64,000 nt of DNA. It comes from Symbiodinium natans (lineage: Eukaryota > Sar > Dinophyceae > Suessiales > Symbiodiniaceae). The notes beneath the pieces are model-generated. The model made no database searches. It had not been told where the DNA came from and worked only from the letters and a program-made list of their open reading frames with translations. The stretch lies in assembly GCA_905221605.1 (NCBI GenBank), contig CAJNDS010002833.1, positions 124,001-188,000 of the forward strand, given 5' to 3'. Shown piece by piece: positions 48,945 through 60,129 of the stretch. The first letter of the stretch is position 1; each line of letters starts with the position of its first letter. A program made the translations under genes and the position numbers.

Positions 48945-49103
48945 CATAATCCGGAGAAAAGCACAAGATCAACTACCAAAGTACTCGTGCGCATTTTGAA
49001 GCCCCGCTACCAAAAACTTGCCTCAGAGGGCTTCGAGATTGGCCGGAGGTTCTGTACCTGTGGCCGAGCCTTTGGCACAAGCTTCTTTCTGTCCACTTGG
49101 CGG
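48945..49103 (+). CDS. Candidate exon, unassigned protein
   Basis: An open frame after TTGCAG carries KVLVRILKPRYQKLASEGFE, then IGRRFCTCGRAFGTSFF, and ends at a GT donor (TTGGCG|GTAGAT). No repeats are present here. A CxC pattern is visible but no zinc-binding family is recognised. Confidence 0.4.
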
Positions 49104-49689
49104 TAGATGCACGCCGCAAGGACTGCAAGCACCTTCAACCCTCCGAAGCACCCTCAAAGCACCTAACCATACGAAAGCCCTTCGCCCAGCTGCTGGTAAA
49201 CACACAGTCCAAGAAGTTGGCCCTACCCCTCATTCGCAAGCCCTCGAAGCTTCCACTCCACTCCCGCACCCTTTGGATTGCTGGGACATGGCGGCCTTGA
49301 TCCTTTCTCGATGCGCTGAGCGGGCGCGCTGCCCGGCAGGTGGGGACCATATTGAGCAAAAGGCCCAGAGTAGGCCCTAGTCCCTTTCTTCAGGGTTCCC
49401 TTATAAGCCCCTTTTCAACCAAAAAGGGCCCCTATTTGTATTTCTAGGTCTAGGTTTCTTACAGGTCCTAGACCTTTTGCCGTTTGTTCCGACATGTGTC
49501 GTCTGTCAACCCGCAGAATGCCAAGGGAGGGTCGGAAAGAGGTTCATGAGAAAGAGGCCTTCACCTGGGCTGACGGGCTCCCCCCTGGGCCTGGAAGTTA
49601 ACCTTATCTAAAGCCCCCCGGGCTCTAAGAAGCACCCTAACATGCCCTACTAACCCATCTCCTCAGCCCCTTTTTTCTTGAACTTTCAG
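49104..49689. other. Unassigned, possibly coding-rich stretch
   Basis: Two overlapping plus-strand frames (49018-49380 and 49097-49300) stay open through GC-rich sequence, but neither shows a recognised domain. A short frame with MPREGRKEVHEKEAFTWADG lies at 49517-49576. It probably contains more exons that I cannot delimit. Confidence 0.35.
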
Positions 49690-49934
49690 CCTTGTCTGGT
49701 GGGCTTTGGCTTGAAGCACGCGCTGCCTTCGGTCATGACACAAGGATGTCCTGCAACTCGAGTCCCTCATGCTTGGTGACAGCAGGCCTGCGATCATGGC
49801 GGGCATCGGTGGGCGCAATGCTGAGGCTCTGTGAAAAAGAACGGGATTTCATAGGTTTCACGGAGCATTTGCAGCTTCACAGTGCACACAACCAACACCT
49901 TGCTGAGGGAACAATGCAGTCCCTTAACGAGTAA
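49690..49934 (+). CDS. Candidate terminal exon, unassigned protein
   Basis: After a pyrimidine-rich TTTCAG acceptor the frame runs 80 codons to TAA (49932-49934) and includes LWLEARAAFGHDTRMSCNSS and GAMLRLCEKERDFIGFTEHL. It is the longest uninterrupted frame in the 34-50 kb region and looks like the last exon of the gene whose pieces precede it, possibly the coiled-coil gene. No family is recognised. Confidence 0.45.
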
Positions 49935-50100
49935 TACATTGGGATAACGAGGTTCTTAAGGAAGGCCCTAATGCTCGGGGATTACAGATTCTGTACCGGA
50001 TGTGCTTCGACCCGATAGAGGCCTTTCGAAGTACCATGTGATCTGAAACTTGCTGACTCTTAAATGTCCTGTGCCCGAAGCAACAAGCATCCCGCAACCC

Positions 50101-50350
50101 TGTACCCTGTACCCTAAACCCTAAACCCTAAACCCCAAACCCCAAACCCCAAACCCTAAACCCTTCAGCAGGCCCGCGGCCTCCCAACAGCGCTTCTTTG
50201 GAGCTTCAGGCTGGGCCTCGCCAGGCCACGGCATGCGCCTGGCCTACTTCCAGGGGCCTTAATCATGAAGGGTTTAGGGTTTAGGGTTTAGGGTTTAGGG
50301 TTTAGGGTTTAGGGTTTAGGGTTTAGGGTTTAGGGTTTAGGGTTTAGGGT
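50101..50350. repeat. CCCTAAA block and long TTTAGGG array around a candidate exon
   Basis: CCCTAAA/CCCCAAA units at 50101-50163 and about eleven TTTAGGG units at 50272-50350 flank the candidate exon 50169-50253. Confidence 0.85.
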
Positions 50351-53300
50351 TTTCATAATGTCAATAGGAATTATTTTTTTTTGGGGGGGGTCATTATAGT
50401 ATGATTTTAAAGGGACCCTAAGGGAATACTGTTTTTTAGGCATGTCTAAAAAACCGGGTTTTGGGGGTGATTATAGTATACTTATAAAGGCACCCTAAGG
50501 GAATACTATGAGTAGTTATTCCGACCCCTATATTACGTCTACGGGCCACGGCCTTCAAGCTCTTTTAGGGTTTAGGGCCCTGTCGGGTTTTGGGTTTAGG
50601 GCTTAGGGCTTAGGGCTCAGGGTTTAGGGTTGAGTATCCGGCATAATTTCAGTTCTAGCTGGGGTAAGACTACCAGGTTGTTGTTTTGTTCGCTTTGGAC
50701 TCGATGAGGAGCTCAAAGGGGTTTAGGGTTTGGGGTTTAGGGCTTAGGGCTGAGGGTTTAGGGATTAGGGTTTAGGGTTTAGAGGTTTAGGGCTTAGGGT
50801 TTAGGATGGTGAGGGGGGGGGGGGGGGCTAATAACGTTCAGGCTGTTTGTCTCCACCAGCAATGCAAGCCCAAACCTTGAAACCTGCCCGATATAAGATA
50901 CGGGAATACCATTAGTAATTAATCCGACCCCCCTAGAGCAGCCCTACTGAAGGCTCTGCCTGTCAGCCACTTTCTGCTATGTCCGGAGTATGGGAGTGCA
51001 AGCCCAAACCCTTGAGCACATTATTCCTAAACCCCTAAACAGCAGCGCAAGCCCCAAAAATAGAAAAAGCCGCAAGCCTTAAGACCTCCCAAGCATGCAT
51101 CGAACAGGTTTCAAGATTTGGGCTTGCATTGCTGGTGGAGACAAACTGCTTGAACGTTATTACCCCCCCCCCCCCCCCTCACCCCCTAAACCCTAACCCT
51201 AAACCCTGAACCCAACCCTCAACCCGAACCTGAACCCTGAACCCTAAACCCTAAACCCCCCCCCCCCCCCGCCACCCTTCCACCCTCCCCCCAACAAAAA
51301 GCCTCAGGCACTTCAAGGCGGATCTGCAAAGCACAAGCCAAGCAAGTCAAGACACCCTAAACCCTAAACACTAAACCCTAAACCCTGAAACAAAAGCAAG
51401 AAAACGAGCGGCAGAACCCGGAAAGCACAAAGTCAAAACCACCAAAAACGGAAAATGCCCGAAGCCAGAAAGTGCGAGAACAAACCTTTTCAAAAACGAA
51501 AATAAATCTGCGAAATGTGCAAAATCCCAGAGAAAAGGACACTAAGAGTAGAAGAATGGGGAAGGAAAAAGCACAAGTGTAAGACAGTGCCCGAAGCGGG
51601 CACTAGAGAAAGTGGAGGAACTGTTCTAAATACCAAGGAAAACACGAAGGAATGCAAGATCTCGCGGGGCCACATACGCCCCGCATTCCAACGAGTAGGG
51701 CCGATTCATTGGCCAACATGGGTTCCATGTCGAAATTTAGTCACTGCCCCGCTGCTTTGCAAGTTATTTATTGCGGAACCCTGTTATCAAAGGATATGAA
51801 TGGATCACGCCGTAAGCACTCCGGAACTAGACCTGTACCTTTTGAGTTCAGGTCTGCAAGGGCGGATTCAAGGGCTTTCAGGGTTACCTGTTACCCACAA
51901 AATTGGGCTCTGGGATGGTCTAACATCACCCCTAAACCCTAAACCCTAAACCGTTGTTGCGCTAAGGTACGGAGAGCCCGGTCCAGATCCAACGAACGGG
52001 CGCAGGAAGATCCCCTGCTGCAATCGGGCATCCTTGCTCAGTGGGGCATGGGCATCAGAAGCCACAAACAGCCGAAGCTTGAAACGGGTTTAGGGTTTAG
52101 GGTTTGGGGTTTATGGGTTTAGGGGTTTAGGGGGTTAGGGGTTTAGGGGTTTAGGGGTTTAGGAATAAGGCCTGCCATGTGCTGCGCTTTCGTCCGAGGT
52201 GGCATAAAATGGATGGGGACTACAACAAGGACACTTAGCAGCTGAGTGTGTACACTTTACACTTTTTGGGATACCATAAATAAATCCCCTATAGAACTGA
52301 AAGTGTACACTTCTTGGGGCGCTTATGAACTCAGCAACTAAGAGGAGAAGGATTATCCACCGCTGGGCTCGCACAACGCCAGAGAGTACGACGAGCAGTA
52401 CGGCCGCTGGTGGTTTCAGAAGAAGGAGCTGGGCTCAGAACCGAGATCCTGGAAACTCTAAACCCTAAACCCTAAACCATGCGAGCTCCTAACAGCCCTA
52501 AACCCCAGGAGGACTGGCGTCCCAAGCTCTACACCACCATCGGCAGCCACGCGCGTAGCCCCAAGCTGAAGCGAACCATCCTCAGGACCGTCTGGCCTGA
52601 GGTTTAGGGTTTAGGGTTTCGGGTTTAGGGTTTAGGGTACCGAATAGCATGTCCCAAAGTACCCTACCCAAGTCCCGACCCCTAAAGCCCTAGACCCCCC
52701 AATTGGTACCCCCAGTTTTCGGAATCCCCCACTCCTGAAGGAAGTGCTACAACACACCCAACTTTCGGGCTTTGAAGAGGGACGTCTATCGCCTCGGGGC
52801 TGCACTGGCATGCTGACTGGGGGTCGGGTTTCGGGTTTAGGGGTTAGGGATTTGGGTTCATGGGGTTACTTGGGCTGCAAAGCCCTAGGACCCTAAACCC
52901 TTTGCCTTGATCCCGAAGCCCGAAACCCTGCCCGGATCCTGTAAGACCTTAAGACTCTAAAGCCCTAAGCCCTGATCCTCTATGGCCTTGCGCCCTAAAC
53001 AGTAAAAACCCTGATTCCTCAGAGCTCAAACCCGAGGACCCTAAAGCCCTGATCCCCCAAGCCCTAAACCCCAAAATCCTGACCCCTGATCCCCTAAGAC
53101 CCTGACCTAAATCTTAAACCCCTAAGACCCGAAACCCTGAACCCTGAGACCCTAAACCCTAAACCTTAAACCCCAAGACCCGAAACCCCAAACCCTAAAC
53201 CCTAGCCCTAAACCCTAAACCCTGATCCCCTCAGCCTTACTAAACCCAGACATGGAGGCAAGCGGTGGCCCAAGACTCGGGGGCTCAACTTCCAGTTCTT

Positions 53301-56300
53301 CGCGGAGTTCTGTCAGAAGGATGCTCGTCAAGATCTTGGGTTAGGGTTTAGGGTTTAGGGTTTAGGGTTTAGGGTTTAGGGTTTAGGGTTTAGGGTTTAG
53401 GGTTTAGGGTTTAGGGTTTAGGGTTTAGGGTTTAGGGTTTAGGGTTTAGGGTTTAGAGTACAGTGGGACCTTGGGACATCGGACAAGTTCCCCTCAAAAC
53501 ACACGGACCTTAAAGGGACCTAGTTCCTGGTGGCACCTGAGTCATGCATGACTCGGATCGACTGGTTTCCTCACTTTGATACTTTGATGAAGCAGCTGTA
53601 GCCATGACCCCGACTAAGGTCGGGGTTTCCGAAATTAGGGTACCTTATTATTGTGGTCCTTACTATAAGGGAATCCTACTATTGGGGGTCCATATGAGGG
53701 GCCTCTTATCTTCGTAAACCCTCTGGTGCACCTAGCCCCACCTATGAACCACCCATGCCACGCAAAAGCTGATGGCACGAGGACTTCAACAAGCGAACAC
53801 TGCTCGAGACGGCCCACACCCTGCCCTTGCTGCTTGGTGCTTAAACGGTTAGGGTTTAGGGTTTAGGGTTTAGGGTTTAGGGTTTAGGGTTTAGGGTTTA
53901 GGGTTTAGGGTTTAGGGTTTAGGTCTCTATTGTAGTACATTCCTTATTTTTGTAGCGTAGGGTAGCTCTGAACCCTAAGCCCTTCACTACGAAAGGCCTA
54001 ATGTTAACGTTTCGCAGCCCGACTCGGCCGTGGCCTGCCCAGTGGCGAAGCAACCCAAACCGGAGATGGGTTTAGGGTTTAGGGTTTAGGGTTTAGGTGT
54101 GTGAAGGTGCTCTGAGGCTTCAGGGTTTTGAAGATGTCTTCCAAATACTTGATCCTGTAAAAGGATGTAAGAGAGGCTTCGTGCAATCATGCCCTTTTGG
54201 AGATCCTGTTGTAACATGCGTGCTCATGTATAGACCACCCCACATGTGGGAGTGGCAAAACAAGAAAAACGAGCAGGCAAGGAAACGCGAATAGAGGTAG
54301 TGAAGGGTGGGGGCGGGCTAAGAGGGAGGAGAGGTGGGGGACAGAAGGAAACGCAACGGCTCTGGGGAGGACCAGGGCTGCGGAGGGATTCAAGGTGGGG
54401 TACCTGCCTTGTGTTACTCATACGGCCCGAGGCCTCGGTGAATTTGGACCACGATACCTCTTGGAGCTTACTAGCCATAGAGCACAGGCTCATAGATGCG
54501 AAGGTGAGTACAAAAAGGAGCCACAACTACCAATATCATCCCCGAATCATCCCATAATATACTACCTTGTTGAGCAAATGTGGCAGTCGGCCCCTGCAGT
54601 ACCAATCGCGTCGTAGATGCCAGTTGCACTTTCTGGAGCGCCCTTAAATGCGTCAACATCTTAAGCCTAAACCCTAACCCCTAAATCCCGGAATGAAACC
54701 CAAAAGGTTTGGCGCCGGCTGCAAATTCTGGCGGGCCCCAGATGTACAACACCCGGACTTTCGGCGGGGAATCAGGTTTGCACCCTGGGTTTTGGTTTTT
54801 AGGGCTTAGGGCTTCGGGCCCTGAAGGATTTTGAGTTTTTGGGATGCAGCCTTGACATGTTTTGCTATGTCAACCTTCATCTGGGGCATCATAGGGTTTG
54901 GGGACGTTTGGGGCGAGTAGGGGGGTGCAGAGACGGGGAGGGGGGGGGCGGGGCGGGGCAGGGGGGAAGGTCCGAAGTCTTGGTTCCCGCTTGTTGAGTG
55001 AAGCCAGGCCCTGTTTTTTCATGTAGGAGTGCGTTCTCGGCCACTGCAGCAGTCAAAAGACTCTGAGACTCTCCGTCTGGACTGCCAGCCTACCAGGAGT
55101 CCCAGGAAATATATTTGCGTTGTCATTCGCTTGCTTGCTTGCTTGCTCGCTGGCTTGTGTCGTGTCCGTGTGCACCTGCGTGTGCGAGTGCGCGTGTGTC
55201 TGTCCGTGCGGTCTCTTTGTTCCTAAGAACAGTAAACCCTACAACGCCCCATGCCCTAAACCCCAAGCCACCCCTTTCGCCCGAAAAGCGCCCAAAGCAA
55301 AGGACACCAAGGGGCAGTACTTCGTGGCGGAGTCTGTGGACTATCGGTTGAGACCCATCCGAGGTCCCTGGTTGCAGGGTTTCGGTGGTTTAGGGTTTAG
55401 GGTTTGGGGTTTAGGGTTTAGGGTTTCCGGTGGTTTAGGGTTTAGGGTTTGGGGTTAAGGGTTTAAGGTCTGAGGTTTAGGGTTCACGGCTTCGGGTTTA
55501 GGGATTAGCGTGGGTTTGGGGTTTCGGCGGTTGAGGCTTGAAGGCCCCGCTCTGTCACATGTTGAGGTTAAGTGCAGTCAAAGCTCTGAAAACTTTTACA
55601 ACCCTAAACCCTAAACCCTAAACCCTAAACCCTAAACCCTAAACCCTAAACCCTAAACCCCAAATCTTGTGGGGTTTCGGGTCGAGAGCATGCTCTCGAG
55701 GGGCACGCCTTGGGGGGGCTCCAACTCCTCGGTTGGGTTTAGGGTTTAGGGTTTAGGGTTTAGGGATTAGGGTTTAGGGTTTAGGGTTTTGGGTATTGAT
55801 TGTGGGCTGCAAGGGGGCGTTTGAGGTTTTGGCTTTCGGGGGCTGTTGGAGGTCGAGCGTCAAGCTCTCAGCATCTGCGATGGCTCAGAAGGGGGCGTTG
55901 AAGAACCCTAAACCCTAACCCCTAAACACCAAACCCTAAACCCCAAACTCCAAACCCTCTCAAAGGTGACATCCGCGGCACTCAGTACGTGTTCGGTCGG
56001 CCAGTTCCTTGGTCATAGTTCGGTATCATGTTGCATTTTTAAGGGTTCTTAAACCCAATAAGGAATAAAAATCTAAATTTTCAATACGACCCCAACCATG
56101 AACTAGGTTCGAGGCGGCATTGCGCCCATTGCAAAGTCGCTCGGGTGGGCGCGCTCAGTCTTGGCCAGACACATGGGATTTGGGATGGGCGGAGATCCTG
56201 GCGCCTCCTAAACCCTAAACCCTAAACCCTATACCCTAAACCCTGCACAAGCCCCCCAAAAGAAGCCCCAAAAGTTCGCTGAGGTCTTGGCGCTACGAGT

Positions 56301-56392
56301 TCCCCGAGAACGCGCACCCTGCCGTGTACCGACCGGCCTTCCCCGCGATGAAGAGCCAAGAGGAGTCTGAGACGACTGAGAGCACCGAATGA
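50169..56392 (+). CDS. Unrecognised multi-exon gene, possibly organelle-related
   Basis: Inferred exons: 50169-50253 (RPAASQQRFFGASGWA), 51967-52087 (ARSRSNERAQEDPLLQSG), 52170-52198, 52345-52437 (YPPLGSHNAREYDEQYGRWW), 52509-52601 (EDWRPKLYTTIGSHARSPKL), about 53250-53340 (frame ambiguous; KRWPKTRGLNFQFFAEF is one), about 54020-54058 (PDSAVACPVAKQPKPEMG), about 55283-55361 (GQYFVAESVDYRLRPIR), about 55968-56013 (GDIRGTQYVFGRPVPW), about 56107-56208 (IAPIAKSLGWARSVLARHMG), and the last exon 56284-56392 (RYEFPENAHPAVYRPAFPAM, then an acidic Glu/Thr tail and TGA 56390-56392). Exons 51967-52601 join in consistent phases. No known domain was recognised. The QQRFFGASG start resembles mitochondrial presequence ends, so an organelle protein is possible but speculative. 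Almost every inferred intron has telomere-type arrays, and two start with GTTTAGGG. Confidence 0.5.
50351..51966. other. Inferred intron with tandem degenerate motifs and CCCTAAA variants
   Basis: 50385-50440 and 50460-50510 share GATTATAGTAT.(C/A)TT and CACCCTAAGGGAATACT, a local duplication. Variant heptamers lie at 50580-50810 and 51185-51260. A segment at 50838-50880 (TTCAGGCTGTTTGTCTCCAC and CAGCAATGCAAGCCCAAA) is repeated inverted at 51115-51160, bounding a roughly 300-bp palindromic segment. The open frames at 51515-51942 have no recognised domain. Confidence 0.5.
52822..53230. repeat. Highly degenerate heptamer tract
   Basis: Variants such as CCCTGATCCCC, CCCTAAGACC and CCCGAAACCC without uniform runs; an old decayed array inside an inferred intron. 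Confidence 0.7.
53338..53458. repeat. Longest TTTAGGG array in the window
   Basis: About seventeen near-perfect units (121 bp), starting directly at the end of a candidate exon. Confidence 0.95.
53622..53722. mobile_element. Foldback family 2 copy
   Basis: GGGGTTTCCGAAATTAGGGT at the left and CTCTTATCTTCGTAAACCCT at the right, with TAAGGGAATCCTACTATTGG in the core. Confidence 0.7.
53850..53922. repeat. TTTAGGG array
   Basis: About ten units in the intron before exon 54020-54058. Confidence 0.9.
54059..55282. other. Inferred intron, mostly unassigned
   Basis: It starts with four TTTAGGG units (54068-54097). Plus-strand open frames (54097-54294, 54246-54557) and minus-strand frames lack domains. 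A G-rich run lies at 54937-54965 and GCTTGCTTGC repeats near 55128-55152. Confidence 0.4.
55378..55665. repeat. TTTAGGG variants then CCCTAAA array
   Basis: Two copies of a GGTGGTTTAGGGTTTAGGGT unit (55384 and 55430) and about nine CCCTAAA units at 55600-55662. Confidence 0.85.
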
Positions 56393-56458
56393 GGGTTTAG
56401 GGTTTAGGGTTTAGGGTTTAGGGTTTAGGGTTTAGGGTTTAGGGTTTAGGGTTTAGGG
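56393..56458. repeat. TTTAGGG array directly after a stop codon
   Basis: About nine units begin right after the TGA at 56390-56392 of the preceding gene. Confidence 0.9.
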
Positions 56459-56674
56459 CGGCTAGGCGGGCTGAGGGAGCTTCGGGCTTTAAGAAATACG
56501 TAGAGGACTTGCCAGTGGGCAGGTCTGGCTTGGTTTGGTGTGATGGTTTCTAGAAGCTACCATAGCTTCTAAACCCTAAACCCTAAACCCTAAACCCGAA
56601 ACCCCGTGTCCGCGAGCGGCCGGCATCTCCAAGTGAGCCGGGCGGCCAAAAAGTGCACTCGAGCATGGAGCTAG

Positions 56675-56773
56675 CTACTGTTTGCTCAAGAACCCCCGAG
56701 CAATAAAACATGTTCTTCCCTATAAGGGTAATAAGGGAATCATTCATGTTTGTGGGGTTTTCAAGCAAATGGC
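56675..56773. mobile_element. Foldback family 1 copy
   Basis: CTACTGTTTGCTCAAGAACC at the left and GGGGTTTTCAAGCAAATGGC at the right, with core AACATGTTCTTCCCTATAAG. Confidence 0.75.
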
Positions 56774-58087
56774 AGCAGGCAGAGCGGAATCTTCAGATCA
56801 CTGCGGAGGAGGTGTTGCACACCTGGGGGACCAAATAAACCCTAAAATTGGGTTCATATCCCAATACTACTACAACTCCTTTTAAGGTATATCAACCTTT
56901 AACTTCACTTGGTCTCCAAGGCACATGGTGCTCGTAAATTTGACGGCTCAAGCCTTGGACCAGTGGCGTATGGAACGCAGGGCTTCTTCGTTTAGGGTTT
57001 AGGGTTTAGGGTTTAGCGTTTAGGGTTTAGGGTTTAGGGCTTCTTCGCACAACCTCGCAGTGCTCGTAGATCTGTTCCGTTATAAGTCCCTGTTGGGATT
57101 GATCGGTGGGACAGGAAGACAGAGCACTCGTCCCTGAGAACTCAGAAGCCATGGCGTACAAAACCCAGACACCCTAAGCTTGGTAGCTGAGTGGTACCCT
57201 TGTGCCCTTGTTGGGTTCCGGGACCCTGATTACAAGATGCCTGCTGGGCTACCAAGTAAAAGCCCTTCAATGTATAAAAGGCTCTGAACCCTTACTTCCT
57301 GAACCCCAAACCCTAAACCTCCCCTTCTCAGTTACCTCGCAGATGTTGCTCTTGCCTGGTGAGTCCCAGACTCTGAGCCACGGTGCGAAGACTGCGAAGA
57401 AGCAGAGTAGGGCGGAGGTTGCTACCCGTGCCCTGGCTAATTAAAGGAGAAGCTGCGGAGCATATGGGAGGGGGATGAAAAGTTGAGGGCTTTCATAAAA
57501 CCCTAAACCCTGAACCCTGAACCCAGGTGGAGCCTCGGGTTCTAGCAGAGGGCTTGGTGACATGTAGAACGCCAGGGTTTCGGAGTTTCGGAAGGTGTAG
57601 GATCTAGACGGAAGAAGACTACGGGGTGCAAGCATCTGCAAGCAAGATGCTCCTGAGATGAGGCACCTATCGATATCTGGAGCCTCGGCTTGCTCAGGCA
57701 CCGCTATGGTGTCTGATCTTCATTCTTGCTGTGCTGTTCGGAAGGTCAATATTAGAAACTATATATACTATGTGCTTTTGTTGATTTCAGTACAGCCTTT
57801 TTTGGTAGGCTGATGGCTGCAGTCCAGTCTCTAAAGCTCCTTACTGCAGTAAGGACAAATTCGGAGACGCCCGGTTGCAATGTGGCCACTGAGTCACAGA
57901 GACGAGTCATACCCCTGAACTGAACCCTACAACCCTCTAAGTTACCCTGAAACCCCCAGAGACCCTATGAGCCCTATAAACCCTGTAAACCCAAACCCGG
58001 ATCCCAAGCGATACCCCTAAACCCCAAACTCTAAACCCTATACCCCTATACCCTAAACCCCAAATCCTAAACCCTGAGCCCCCTCAG
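56774..58087. other. Intergenic or upstream intron sequence with possible exons
   Basis: TTTAGGG units lie at 56992-57040. A coding-like stretch at 57342-57444 (ending HGAKTAKKQSRAEV..., TAA 57442-57444) contains a GTGAGT donor-like site. A hydrophobic frame at about 57684-57732 (APLWCLIFILAVLFG) looks like a membrane segment. Either may be a 5' exon of the next gene, but phases could not be joined. Confidence 0.35.
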
Positions 58088-59380
58088 GAAAGGACTGCCG
58101 AGTTCCCGGTGGATGCCAGCGAGGACGTGGCAGGTGCCGTCTCTTCTGCTTCGTCAGGGCCGCTGCGGGACTACCAGGACATGAGATCAGGTTTAGGGTT
58201 TGGGGTTCAGGGCTTAGGGTATGGGGGTTTCCGAAAGGAGGGTTGTACCCGGTTAGAGGGTTTTTAGAATAAGTAAAAAGGATTCTAGCATTTCGGTTTT
58301 ACTTAAGTAGGGGAATACCTATATTGGAGAGGGGGAGGGTGGTTAACTAGGGCATCTTGAATGAATACTTGGGGGGCGGGGGGGTGTGATCAAGAGGTCG
58401 GCCTTTGCGCGTTGGCCGTTTTAAGGGATTCAAAGTTCAATCTTGGAATGTTCTCACTTATACTAACCGTCCTGAATAGGGATTCGAATAGGTTCATTAG
58501 AATCCCTGGGAAGGACTGCTAGCTTAAGGCTAAACCCTAAACCCGAAACCCTAAACCCTAAGCTGAAGTTATCGGGTTTCGTGTGGTGGTTGCGGCATGA
58601 AAGCAGGACAAGCTGAAAGCGATCCAGCTGCGCGAGACGCTCTATTTGAGTTTCAGCCGTCGCCGTTTGTCCTTCGCATTTTGTCACCCTAAACCCCAAA
58701 CCCTAAACCCCAAACCCTCAACCCTAAACCCTAAACCCCCCGTATAGCCACAGATCTAAGGAAGGGCCTGTCGAAAGCGGAGATTGCCGAGAAGGTGGGT
58801 CGCTCTGAGCACTGGGTCAAGAGGCGCTTGGGAAAGAGCCCTAAACCCTACCCTAAACCCTAAACACCCCTCAACCCTAAGCCCCACTGAGATCCTCTGA
58901 ACCCTGTAAGACCCAAGACTCGAGGGCTCAAGGCCCTGCAGCCCTTAAACACTACAGCCCTACGGGTTTAGGGTTTAGGGTTTAGGGTTTAGGGTTTAGG
59001 GTTTAGGGTTTAGGGTTTAGGGTTTAGGGTTTAGGGTTTAGGGTGCCCTAAACACCCTTGCGAGGTGGTGGCGTGAGCATCCCGCCACCCTGGAGAGACC
59101 GGTGGGCTCCCGCGACGTGGTGCTCCAGCGCGCGTCCCTGAACTCCTTCCGTGATCTTGAGATCAGGCTCGCCGAAGTCCGGTCCCTTAAAGGAAGTACC
59201 CCCGAAGATTAGGGCCCCTAAACCCTAAACCCTAAGCCCTAAACCCTAAACCCTAAACCCTAAACCCTAAACCCTAAACCCAACTCTGCCAGGCGCGGCT
59301 TTGCCAACGACGCCGCGACCTTTGACAGCTTGGTGAAGCAGGCCGTACTGTCAATGTCGCCCGCGGCAAGCGGGCATTGA
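58088..59380 (+). CDS. Five-exon gene with helix-turn-helix-like segment, 5' end unknown
   Basis: Exons 58088-58190, 58607-58675, 58754-58835, 59065-59166 and 59293-59380 join in matching phases (1, 1, 2, 2) into one frame ending in TGA at 59378-59380. Key segments: RTAEFPVDASEDVAGAVSSA, SDPAARDALFEFQPSPFVL, LRKGLSKAEIAEKVGRSEHW followed by VKRRLGK, WWREHPATLERPVGSRDVVL, and NDAATFDSLVKQAVLSMSP. The LSKAEIAEKVGRSEHWVKRR stretch has the pattern of a DNA-binding helix-turn-helix (Ala at the first-helix position, Gly in the turn), so a DNA-binding or regulatory role is a reasonable inference; no named family was recognised. Donors are GT (GTTTAG at 58191), GC, GA and GC. All four introns contain telomere-type arrays. 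The start codon lies upstream and was not identified. Confidence 0.65.
58540..59281. repeat. Telomere-type arrays in the four introns of the HTH-like gene
   Basis: Intron 1 starts GTTTAGGG (58191) and ends with CCCTAAA units at 58535-58562. Intron 2 has units at 58686-58740, intron 3 has CCCTAAA at 58838-58865 and about twelve TTTAGGG units at 58966-59044, and intron 4 has about nine CCCTAAA units at 59219-59281. Confidence 0.9.
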
Positions 59381-60129
59381 CCAGAAGAGGGGGAAAACTT
59401 CACATGCCCCAAAAAATTCGAGTCCTTGTTACCACCAAGAAAAAGGGTACAGCCCTCATGTAGCTGACACCTAAACCCTAAACCCTAAACCCTAAACCCT
59501 AAACCCTAAACCCTAAACCCTAAACCCTAAACCCTAAACCCTAAACCCTAAACCCTAAACCCTAAACCCCCCCCCCCCCCCCGCCGCCGCCAGCTCGCAG
59601 ACCGAACTTCGGTAGATTTTCAAAGCCCCCGCTGTGCTTTTGCCATGCAGCGCCCGATCGTACTGCTCTGTGCCTCGAGCTTGTACTCTTGAGGGTTTAG
59701 GGTTTAGGGTTTAGGGTTTAGGGTTTAGGGTTTAGGGTTTAGGGTTTAGGGTTTAGGGTTTAGGGTTTAGGGTTTTTATCGCTAACAAACCCTAACGTTA
59801 AAAGACCCTAAATGCTTGTACGTTTAAGGGTTTGGAGGCTGGAGAGGAGTTTAAGGAGGGGAAACCTGCAATCCAAAGACCCCGAAGCCACCGGCTTAGG
59901 GTGCATAAGGCTTACGCAGTGCGTAGTCCAGGGCAGAATCCGAATAGGATCCCCAATGATGGAAAAGGTTGATCAAGGGCCTAGTAGGTTCAAGACTAGA
60001 GCGGCCCTAAAGTTCCTAGTCTCATGCCATTATGCCGATCACCCAGGTGCATGGTTCCTTGCAGCATGGGGAGAGGACGTGGACTTCTTTCCGGATAGCC
60101 AGAGGGCTTGCCATGGGACGTCATGCTTA
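59381..60129. other. Spacer with two long opposed telomeric arrays
   Basis: About fourteen CCCTAAA units (59470-59569) ending in poly-C, and about eleven TTTAGGG units (59694-59774), facing each other across 120 bases. An open frame from 59812 runs into tandem copy 1, but its first part has no counterpart in the other copies and is probably intron or upstream sequence. Confidence 0.7.

Noticed and set aside
49018-49380. 120-codon plus-strand frame as a standalone gene
   Set aside because: Overlaps other equally open frames, has no recognised domain and crosses plausible splice sites; kept only as a possibly coding stretch.
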